Below, piece after piece: positions 1 through 5,956 of a stretch of DNA of 21,442 nt. Under the pieces are notes generated by a model that had not been told where the DNA came from, did no database searches, and saw only the letters and a program-made list of their open reading frames with translations. Within the stretch, counting starts at the first letter, position 1, and every line of letters begins with the position of its first letter. A program made the position numbers and the translations under genes. This stretch comes from Actinobacteria bacterium UBA7422 (GTDB lineage Bacteria > Actinomycetota > Actinomycetes > S36-B12). Location of the stretch: NCBI GenBank assembly GCA_002469525.1, contig DKME01000050.1:7912-29353 (forward strand), read 5' to 3'.

Positions 1-311
1 CTCTCCTCAATGCATTCACGCATCGCAGCCGCATGGAAACCCCCGTCGGCTAATTCAATATGCCCACCCATTTGCAACCAGCGCTTAACTCGCGGATGCA
101 TAACGAGCAATACTTCTGATCTCCTGGGGTCAACCAGAAGAGCACTTGCAGTGAAGTGACCCGCTTCCCGCACCCGCGATAGTGAGTCAGGATCGTCAAC
201 GAGAAGCTGTCCGTACTCTGCGTGAAGTTCACGCTGGCCAGCTTCCTGGGGAACACTCCACGTGTTGTACTCGTGCGTGAACTTCTCAACGCGACCAGCG
301 TTTTCGTCCAA
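1..311 (-). CDS. NUDIX hydrolase, 3' end beyond the left edge (partial)
   Basis: The minus strand is open from a TTG at 311 to the window edge (103 codons) with no stop. The frame encodes a segment ending in a variant NUDIX box: GGHIELADGG followed by AAAMREC and IEE, with the metal-binding REC-IEE part present. NUDIX proteins hydrolyse nucleoside diphosphates linked to another group; the substrate cannot be read here. The start is TTG because the in-frame codons just before it are CAC and the TAG stop of the upstream DUF2342 gene. GAGGAA lies six bases before the TTG, so it is a good ribosome binding site. With three bases between stop and start, this gene is probably translationally coupled to DUF2342. 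Overlapping open frames in the other minus frames (such as 50-355) are shadows. Family assignment is secure; exact substrate unknown. Confidence 0.85.
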   Translation of the reverse strand, partial: MDENAGRVEKFTHEYNTWSVPQEAGQRELHAEYGQLLVDDPDSLSRVREAGHFTASALLVDPRRSEVLLVMHPRVKRWLQMGGHIELADGGFHAAAMRECIEE

Positions 312-314
312 GTG

Positions 315-1670
315 CTATTCCTCGTCTTTCTCGGAATCACTCTTTTCGAAGTCACTCATCGAAATGTCATCAAAGGCAGAGCCACCGGTAACACCCTCAA
401 CAAAGCCAAGTGGGTCGGCGAGCCCTTCAGGGTCGGGTAATAGGTCCGGGTGATTCCAAAGCGCGTCACGCGCTTCTATTCCCGCTTTGGCCCGCACCGC
501 AGCAAATATTGTGTTGGCCTCGCGGAATAGCGTCGGTCGCAGCTTCATGCCGACCAACGTGCTAAATGTGGTCTCAGCAGGACCTCCGGTTGCGCGCCTG
601 CGACCCATAGTTTCCCGGAGTTGAGCAAGACTTGCCAGTCGATCCCCTGCGGCCTGTGACACGACCTCGTCCACCCACCCTTCGATCAATGCTAGAAGTG
701 TCTCGAGCCGAATAACCGCGGCTCGCTGCTCGGCCGTGTCCTCAGGCTCCATGACGCCTGAAGCCATAACTTCTTGGAGTGCCTCTGGATTGGTCAGATC
801 AAATCCGCCAAACTTCTCACCTAATGAAGCAATGTCAACATCCATGTATCGGGCATATTCTTCAACCGCGGACATTAAGCGCGGGCGCAGCCAAGGGGCA
901 TGGTCAAATAAACGCTGATGTGCGCTCTCACGCAGTGCGAAGAAGAGGAAAAGATCTCTTTCGTCAATTCCCAATCCTTGCGCGAAATGTGAAATATTCA
1001 TGGGGATTAATGCTCGCGTTCCAGCAGGAGCTAACGGAATACCAACATCCGTTGAGGAAACAACTTCTTTGGATAGGGCACTCAATGACTGCCCAAGTTG
1101 GTATGCGAAAGCTGTTGCACCGAGCTGGGTCACCATGCCGAGCATGGGCTTGAGCATTGCCATAATTTCTGGGGTGACGCCCTCTGGCAGCATTTCTTTG
1201 AGTTGCTCGGGAAGTTGATCTGAGAGGGAGCTCGCATCAAGGTCGCCGCTTAGCCCAGGCAACATTGTTTCCATGCGGGTAGACATCGTGGTGGCGATTG
1301 GCAAAATGATTTTTTGCCACACATCGGCCGTTTCTACCAACCACTCACTTCGCGACCAAACTTTCACCGAGGTGCTGTTTGCTGGGAAGGTCACACTTTC
1401 ATTGAGCCACAAGTCTGCAAGTTCCATCGCACTTTCAACCGCGCGCACCGACGAGTCAGAGACGCTTGGGTCGGTTCCCAGCCCGGTCCGAGCAACCTGC
1501 ATGACCGTGGACCATGGGAGCGGCCCCTCGTTTTGGGACTGCTGGAGCATTTGACCGAACTGGGTGAACATGGCACCCAGGTTGTTCATGTCAAAGCCAC
1601 CCGACTCATTTTCATTGTCGCCGTTGTCATTGCCGTCTGCGGATCCAAAGCCGAAAGGAAATTGTGACAT
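315..1670 (-). CDS. Zinc-dependent metalloprotease-like protein (DUF2342 / zincin_2 family)
   Basis: The 451-residue product begins MSQFPFGFG, the usual start of this actinobacterial family, followed by an acidic, Asn/Gly-rich linker and then the conserved domain. A segment around residue 251 reads LRESAHQRLF, the conserved signature proposed to be part of the metallopeptidase site, and is followed by WLRPRL. Near the C terminus GRRRATGGPAE, LVGMKLRPTLFREA and DALWNHPDLLP are further hallmarks. Family members are annotated as putative zinc metalloproteases or hydrolases; no reaction is firmly known to me. An in-frame ATG at 1694 would add eight residues and has a GAGG upstream; 1670 is chosen because it matches family N termini, though it has little ribosome binding site. 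A terminator at 1752-1779 separates it from the upstream zinc-ribbon gene, so it should have its own promoter; a TAGGCA about 45 bases upstream is only a weak -10 candidate. M. tuberculosis Rv3195 is the probable counterpart. Confidence 0.9.
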   Translation of the reverse strand: MSQFPFGFGSADGNDNGDNENESGGFDMNNLGAMFTQFGQMLQQSQNEGPLPWSTVMQVARTGLGTDPSVSDSSVRAVESAMELADLWLNESVTFPANSTSVKVWSRSEWLVETADVWQKIILPIATTMSTRMETMLPGLSGDLDASSLSDQLPEQLKEMLPEGVTPEIMAMLKPMLGMVTQLGATAFAYQLGQSLSALSKEVVSSTDVGIPLAPAGTRALIPMNISHFAQGLGIDERDLFLFFALRESAHQRLFDHAPWLRPRLMSAVEEYARYMDVDIASLGEKFGGFDLTNPEALQEVMASGVMEPEDTAEQRAAVIRLETLLALIEGWVDEVVSQAAGDRLASLAQLRETMGRRRATGGPAETTFSTLVGMKLRPTLFREANTIFAAVRAKAGIEARDALWNHPDLLPDPEGLADPLGFVEGVTGGSAFDDISMSDFEKSDSEKDEE

Positions 1671-1751
1671 GTCTTTACGGTAATGCAGGTGCATTGCTTT
1701 GGCTGCCTCGGTTGCCTAGCAAGTGAGCCACAACTGAAAACCACAAACTTA

Positions 1752-1779
1752 AAGGGATAGCCCAACTGGGCTATCCCTT
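1752..1779 (-). terminator. Intrinsic terminator-like hairpin after the DUF5679 gene
   Basis: A perfect 12-bp inverted repeat (AAGGGATAGCCC / GGGCTATCCCTT) with a four-base loop lies 44 bases past the stop of the 52-residue gene. Read on the minus strand it is followed by TTTAAGTTTGT, a broken T tract. It probably ends transcription of the small gene before DUF2342. On the plus strand it is followed by CAAAGTTTTATT, so it may work both ways. Confidence 0.7.
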
Positions 1780-1823
1780 CAAAGTTTTATTCGATAAAAC
1801 GCAGTATGTGGGTATTGCGAAAT

Positions 1824-1982
1824 TTACGCTTTACCCAGAATACGAGTTACTTTGGTGCCGCACGTTGGGCAGATGCCCTTTGCGAAACGACGACCATTGG
1901 TTTCTTCAACGTGACCGGTGAATTCACGCTTGGCTTTGCACTTTACGCAATAAGCCTCGCCGGTGTAGCTTTCCTCCGCCAT
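1824..1982 (-). CDS. Small zinc-ribbon protein, DUF5679 family (52 aa)
   Basis: The minus strand encodes a 52-residue protein starting MAEESYTGEAYC and ending TRILGKA. Two CxxC pairs, CVKC and CPTC, spaced by about 25 residues, form a typical zinc ribbon; between them is KREFTGHVEETNGRRFAKG. The protein matches the small actinobacterial family annotated DUF5679, for which I know no established function; nucleic-acid or protein binding is possible for a ribbon of this size. The start is decided by an AGGAGG five bases upstream of the ATG, one of the strongest ribosome binding sites in the window. It appears monocistronic: a hairpin terminator follows and the next upstream gene is divergent. 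An 87-residue plus-strand open frame across it is an antisense shadow. Confidence 0.93.
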   Translation of the reverse strand: MAEESYTGEAYCVKCKAKREFTGHVEETNGRRFAKGICPTCGTKVTRILGKA

Positions 1983-1987
1983 GGGGT

Positions 1988-1993
1988 CCTCCT
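1988..1993 (-). promoter_or_regulatory. Strong Shine-Dalgarno of the DUF5679 gene
   Basis: Read on the minus strand this is AGGAGG, five bases before the ATG at 1982. It is notable because most genes in the window have weak or no Shine-Dalgarno sequence. It suggests high translation of the small protein. Confidence 0.85.
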
Positions 1994-2119
1994 GTTAAAC
2001 ATTCTCCGCCGCAGCGGTGGTGGCGGGCGCCACCCTCTTAGCCCTAACTTCGAGCCTGCTCCACCATAGGGCAGAAACCGCTCACGTTCGCCTCTACGCA
2101 CAGGGGCAATTCGGCGTGG

Positions 2120-2151
2120 CGACAAAAAACTGACCCATATTTCCGACAAAA
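2120..2151. repeat. Direct repeat CGACAAAA, two copies 24 bases apart
   Basis: CGACAAAA occurs at 2120-2127 and 2144-2151, in the divergent intergenic region between the zinc-ribbon gene and the M20 peptidase, just upstream of the candidate -10 element at 2164-2169. The bases after each copy are also partly alike (CTGAC and CGGAC). It may be a regulator site, but two 8-mers in an A-rich stretch could be chance. Confidence 0.3.
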
Positions 2152-2169
2152 CGGACATTTATCTAATAT
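2141..2169 (+). promoter_or_regulatory. Candidate promoter for the M20 peptidase gene
   Basis: A TAATAT -10 candidate at 2164-2169 matches the TANNNT pattern and is preceded, 17 bases away, by a poor -35 (TTCCGA at 2141-2146). Transcription would begin near 2176, giving a leader of about 40 bases before the ATG at 2216. This is the best promoter-like string in 1983-2215. The rest of that gap holds a GC-rich six-pair hairpin (2019-2034) in the leader of the zinc-ribbon gene and nothing else I can name. Confidence 0.35.
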
Positions 2170-2215
2170 CGGGGCTTTGTGCACACCGAACCGGGCCGCA
2201 GGCCAGACTTCCATC

Positions 2216-3514
2216 ATGTCTAAATCCTTAGCCGGTTACACCGATCACTTCCTACGTGCACCTGCCATCCTTATGGATTTATCCGGGCTACTTTCCATTC
2301 CTTCGATGGGTGGAAGTGAAGCCGAAACACACGCTCAGGAATTCGTGGCCGCCCTTATGCGCGAGGCTGGCCTGGAAGTGCACACCTGGGACATGGACCT
2401 CGCGCAGATCACCGCCGACCCACAATTCCCTGGCCAAGAAGTGGAACGTGTCCAAGGGTTGGGGGTCCTAGGGATTTGGCGAGGGACGGGAGGTGCACCA
2501 GCGTTACTGATCAATGGCCACACCGACGTTGTGCCACCCGGTGACCCCCAGGCCTGGAGCGCAGACCCATTTCTTTCGCGCTCTCAACAGATCAATAATC
2601 AGGATGCTCTGCTAGCTCGAGGGGCATGCGACATGAAGGGCGGGCTCATGGCCGCTTGGGCTGCGGTTAAGCACCTACGTGCCACCGGCTTCACCCCGAA
2701 GGGCGATCTGTTATTCGCTCCCGTGATCGGCGAAGAGGATGGCGGGCTAGGGACCTACTCACTGATCACTGAGGGATTTGCGAACTATTACAACCTCGAT
2801 CAGCATGAAATAATGGGCGCCGTTATTCCTGAACCAACGTCACTCGCTGCGATCTGCGCGAATGGAGGCGCATTGACCTTCCGACTGCGGATTCATGGGG
2901 CCGCGATTCATGCATCGCGTCGAACGGAAGGTGTCAGTGCCATTGAGAAGTTCTTCCCCATTCACCAGGCACTCGCAAAATTTGAAGAAATTCGCAATGT
3001 AAATGTTGATGCGCGCATGGATCGCTGGCCAGTTGCCTATCCGATCTCAATCGGTACCGTTCATAGTGGCGATTGGGCCTCAACCGTTCCTGATCTGCTC
3101 GTGGCCGAGGGGCGGTTCGGCATTGCACTCGGTGAAGAGACGGAAGTTGCCCAACGCGCGTTCGAGGACTGTGTTGCCAAAGCATGTGCACGTGACCCGT
3201 GGCTGTGTGATTATCCCGTTGAGGTCCAGTGGTGGGGCGGACAGTTCGCATCAGGTGAGACGGACGAACAGGCACGGATCATCGAAAATCTTGACCAAGC
3301 GCACATGCGCATAACAGATCAACGATTGGAAAAGTATGGCGCGCCATACGGCTCAGACTTGCGACTCTTGACCGGGCTTGCAGGTATACCCACAGTTCAA
3401 TACGGTCCCGGTGACGCGGTTGTTGCCCACGCACCCGATGAGTACGTGTACATTTCCGAACTTGAAACGACTGCTTCCGTGATCGCCGAAATGATTCAGA
3501 TCAGCATTTCTTAA
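2216..3514 (+). CDS. M20 family metallopeptidase / ArgE-DapE-type deacylase
   Basis: The 432-residue product carries the co-catalytic dizinc site of M20 amidohydrolases: NGHTDVVPPGD (His102, Asp104), GACDMKGG (Asp139, bridging), IGEEDGG (Glu173 catalytic base, Glu174 ligand) and IPEPTS (Glu206). The middle (about residues 215-330) is the dimerisation domain that inserts in the catalytic fold, and YGPGDAVVAHAPDEYV near the C terminus supplies the last His ligand. These enzymes hydrolyse N-acyl amino acids or peptides in the cytoplasm; ArgE, DapE or a general peptidase cannot be separated from sequence alone. The start MSKSLAGYTDHFL is chosen over an in-frame TTG at 2177, which would add 13 residues unlike the family. 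No strong ribosome binding site is visible. It is the first of three plus-strand genes but may be transcribed alone, since 102 bases separate it from the next. Confidence 0.9.
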   Translation: MSKSLAGYTDHFLRAPAILMDLSGLLSIPSMGGSEAETHAQEFVAALMREAGLEVHTWDMDLAQITADPQFPGQEVERVQGLGVLGIWRGTGGAPALLINGHTDVVPPGDPQAWSADPFLSRSQQINNQDALLARGACDMKGGLMAAWAAVKHLRATGFTPKGDLLFAPVIGEEDGGLGTYSLITEGFANYYNLDQHEIMGAVIPEPTSLAAICANGGALTFRLRIHGAAIHASRRTEGVSAIEKFFPIHQALAKFEEIRNVNVDARMDRWPVAYPISIGTVHSGDWASTVPDLLVAEGRFGIALGEETEVAQRAFEDCVAKACARDPWLCDYPVEVQWWGGQFASGETDEQARIIENLDQAHMRITDQRLEKYGAPYGSDLRLLTGLAGIPTVQYGPGDAVVAHAPDEYVYISELETTASVIAEMIQISIS

Positions 3515-3564
3515 CACTCCTGGCTTGGCACCGCTACCGAAACCTGCTTCTTATACCGGAATCT

Positions 3565-3595
3565 GCCTGTGGATTGCACCTTGTCCTCCACAGGC
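3565..3595. repeat. Inverted repeat between the M20 gene and the ThiF-like gene
   Basis: GCCTGTGGA and TCCACAGGC form a perfect nine-pair inverted repeat with a 13-base spacer, 50 bases after the M20 stop and about 20 bases before the next start. No T run follows on either strand, so it does not look like a standard terminator. The half sites resemble TGTGGA/TCCACA cores of DnaA boxes but are not full matches. It could be an operator or an RNA hairpin in the leader. Confidence 0.5.
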
Positions 3596-3616
3596 TCGAA
3601 AAATCACACTTCGCGC

Positions 3617-4573
3617 ATGAACGAAACGCCGAAATCCCACGTGCACCCCGAATACAACCCTGCTATTCCTGTAATCACTCGCGCCGGTGGTGCAATTCAG
3701 TTTGGGGATCATTCGGTTAATGTCACTTCAACGCCGCAGACACTCCAGTGGTTTACCGCACTCGATGGTTCACTCCGATTCGACGCGGCACTCCAAAGTG
3801 GCACTGAAATGCTTGGCCTTGAATCACGACATGTCCGCGCGTTGCTCGATCACGGATTCACGTCGGGGGCCTTACTTGATGCCCACCGGAAACCTCGCAC
3901 CGTACGCTGGCTCAACTCTAAAAGTCGAAACCGCACCAACATTGATTTGGCATGCGCACAAAAATACGGGGCTTATGAATACGGGGCTGACCGGAAGAGC
4001 GGTTACTCGAGTGCCGATCCAGCGGAAATACTCGACCGCCGAAACACGACCCAACTTGAATTGGTGGGCGAAGGTCCCGTCGCTGTGGCAATTTACGAAC
4101 TTGGAACAGATGCTGGATTTCAATTCACCACCGAACGTTCACGCGCTTCATTGGTTGTTTTCGTCAGCACTTCTCACCCATTCGTTTTCGAACACGTCAA
4201 TTCCCACATGTGTTCAATCCCACACCTGCACGTCGGTGCACGAATGGACGCCGTGACGATCGGTCCATTTGTTATTCCGGGTATCAGTTCATGTTTTCGG
4301 TGCGCGCAGCTTCACCGACGGGATACCTTGATCGACTGGATGGACGTTGACCTTCAATGGCGGCGCCACAACCACAATGCTCAGACTGATTCACTCGTTG
4401 CACTGCACGCTGGCGCTCACACCCTGTTACTCATTCGGCATTGGATTGACGGTGTCAGGATCACCGATTCCACATGGTCAGCACAACTGCCTTGGCTGCG
4501 CTTCCAACAAGTATCCGCACCAGCCCATCCGCTTTGCGGATGCCAAGACCCCTCATTGCACACAACGGGTTGA
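3617..4573 (+). CDS. ThiF/E1-like protein of the TOMM leader-peptide-binding (cyclodehydratase C) type, degenerate
   Basis: The 318-residue product has the C-terminal pattern of actinobacterial ThiF-family proteins annotated as bacteriocin cyclodehydratase or TOMM precursor leader-peptide-binding proteins: GPFVIPGISSCFRC, then LHRRD, and finally HPLCGCQ. Cys226, Cys229, Cys307 and Cys309 would form a structural zinc site. The nucleotide-binding loop is eroded: LVGEGPVAVAIYELG (residues 149-163) replaces GxGxxG, and no E1 catalytic Arg or Asp set is obvious, so adenylation is doubtful. There is no YcaO, precursor peptide or dehydrogenase nearby, so this is not a classical azole cluster. The likely counterpart is M. 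tuberculosis Rv3196, also beside the AarF gene. The ATG at 3617 is preferred to a GTG at 3569 that lies within the inverted repeat. Its role is unknown; binding a peptide or carrier protein is an inference from the family. Confidence 0.75.
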   Translation: MNETPKSHVHPEYNPAIPVITRAGGAIQFGDHSVNVTSTPQTLQWFTALDGSLRFDAALQSGTEMLGLESRHVRALLDHGFTSGALLDAHRKPRTVRWLNSKSRNRTNIDLACAQKYGAYEYGADRKSGYSSADPAEILDRRNTTQLELVGEGPVAVAIYELGTDAGFQFTTERSRASLVVFVSTSHPFVFEHVNSHMCSIPHLHVGARMDAVTIGPFVIPGISSCFRCAQLHRRDTLIDWMDVDLQWRRHNHNAQTDSLVALHAGAHTLLLIRHWIDGVRITDSTWSAQLPWLRFQQVSAPAHPLCGCQDPSLHTTG

Positions 4574-4615
4574 CCTGATCGAGCATGAAACCCTGACAGG
4601 CCGCAGAATAGGGAC

Positions 4616-5956
4616 GTGCCAGATCTCCCTAAAAATGCGCTCACTCGTGGAATTCGCATGGCGTCCCTGCCTGCCACATATGCGGGACGGACCGCACTCG
4701 GCTTCGGCAAAAGGGTCGGCGGCAAACCTGCAGAAGCAATCGCAGCAGAAATGTCTGCCCGCACCGCTGAGCAAATGTTCAAGGTTCTCGGAGAACTCAA
4801 AGGCGGGGCCATGAAACTTGGTCAATCCATGAGCATCTTCGAGGCAGCGCTCCCAGAAGAGTTCGCCGCTCCCTACCGAGCGATGTTGACCAAACTGCAG
4901 GACTCAGCCCCAGCCATGCCCACAAGCGCAATCCACAAGATTTTGGCAGAGGAACTCGGAGAGGACTGGCGAGATCGCTTCCTAGAGTTCAACGACCAGC
5001 CGGCCGCTGCAGCATCGATTGGGCAAGTGCATAAAGCGATTTGGCACGACGGTCGGGTTGTTGCTGTCAAGGTTCAGTACCCTGGAGCTGACAAGGCACT
5101 CGTTGCCGACCTCAATCAAATGATCCGGATGGGCAAACTCTTTGCGGGCTGGATTCCCGGGCTTGACCTCAAACCGCTCCTGGAAGAACTCAAGGAGCGA
5201 GCAATAGAAGAACTTGACTACCTCCTTGAGTCTCAAAATCAGCGAACATTCGCGGTCGCTTTTGAAGGTGACCCAGATTTCCATATCCCGCACGTGCTCG
5301 CTGCAGCTCCACACGTACTGGTCGGTGAATGGATTGACGGACGACCACTTTCGGACATCATCTCTAATGGAACGACCCAAGAACGCGATCGAGCTGGTCT
5401 GCTCTACGAACGGTTCCTTCTCACCGGACCCCTTCGCGCCGGACTACTACATGCTGACCCTCACCCCGGTAACTTTCGAATCACACCCGATAACAAACTC
5501 TGTGTTCTTGACTTCGGTGCAGTTTCACGCCTTCCCGACGGCCTTCCCGTGGCAATGGGGACGCTGCTGCGAATCGCTCAAAGCGGAAACGCCGAAGACG
5601 TCCTCGAAGGCCTTCGAGAAGAAGGATTCGTCAAGCCGAATATTGAAGTGGACGCTGAGCAAGTACTTAACTACTTGGAACCTTTTGTAGAGCCCACCCG
5701 ACATGAAAGTTTCCACTTCAATCGCGACTGGATTCGTGGAGAATTCACTCGCCTGAATGACATGAAGAGCCCGGACTTCACCATCGGATTAAAAATTAAC
5801 CTCCCACCGTCCTATGCGCTTATTCACCGAGTGTGGCTGGGGAGTATCGCCGTACTGTGTCAACTCGACGCGAACGTCCCTGTACTTGCCGAACTCAATG
5901 CGTGGGTTCCCGGGTTCGCAGTGGAACCGGAACGGGTCAATTCTGAGCGTGAATAA
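4616..5956 (+). CDS. AarF/ABC1/UbiB family atypical kinase
   Basis: The 446-residue product has the complete set of ABC1/UbiB motifs: KLGQ (67-70), the alanine-rich nucleotide loop AAAS (131-134) that replaces the glycine-rich loop, the invariant Lys152 in VAVKVQYPG, the ExD motif (Glu199, Asp201), HADPHPGN (279-286) and DFG (299-301). UbiB proteins are ATPases linked to isoprenoid lipid and quinone metabolism; the actinobacterial branch has no firmly assigned substrate known to me. The GTG start is supported by the family N terminus (LPKNALTRG and LGFGKRVGG). The gap from the ThiF-like stop is 42 bases, so the two may be cotranscribed. The 3' end overlaps uvrD2 by 20 bases on the opposite strand. 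The actinobacterial whiB gene that follows AarF in M. tuberculosis (whiB7) is not here. Confidence 0.92.
   Translation: MPDLPKNALTRGIRMASLPATYAGRTALGFGKRVGGKPAEAIAAEMSARTAEQMFKVLGELKGGAMKLGQSMSIFEAALPEEFAAPYRAMLTKLQDSAPAMPTSAIHKILAEELGEDWRDRFLEFNDQPAAAASIGQVHKAIWHDGRVVAVKVQYPGADKALVADLNQMIRMGKLFAGWIPGLDLKPLLEELKERAIEELDYLLESQNQRTFAVAFEGDPDFHIPHVLAAAPHVLVGEWIDGRPLSDIISNGTTQERDRAGLLYERFLLTGPLRAGLLHADPHPGNFRITPDNKLCVLDFGAVSRLPDGLPVAMGTLLRIAQSGNAEDVLEGLREEGFVKPNIEVDAEQVLNYLEPFVEPTRHESFHFNRDWIRGEFTRLNDMKSPDFTIGLKINLPPSYALIHRVWLGSIAVLCQLDANVPVLAELNAWVPGFAVEPERVNSERE

Noticed and set aside
50..355. A 101-codon minus-strand open frame overlapping the DUF2342 end.
   Set aside because: Another minus frame over the same bases encodes a recognisable NUDIX segment with a coupled start; this frame resembles no protein.
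2019..2034. GC-rich hairpin in the leader of the DUF5679 gene as a riboswitch or attenuator.
   Set aside because: Only six pairs with a four-base loop, no T tract and no recognisable riboswitch core.
1806..2069. An 87-codon plus-strand open frame.
   Set aside because: It is antisense to the DUF5679 zinc-ribbon gene, which has clear family identity and a strong ribosome binding site.
3565..3595. Pair of DnaA boxes or a replication origin.
   Set aside because: The half sites match only the TGTGGA core, there is no cluster, no AT-rich unwinding region and no dnaA or dnaN nearby.
3617..4573. A ribosomally synthesised peptide (TOMM) biosynthesis cluster.
   Set aside because: Only the E1-like partner is present; no YcaO, precursor peptide, dehydrogenase or transporter lies near it.
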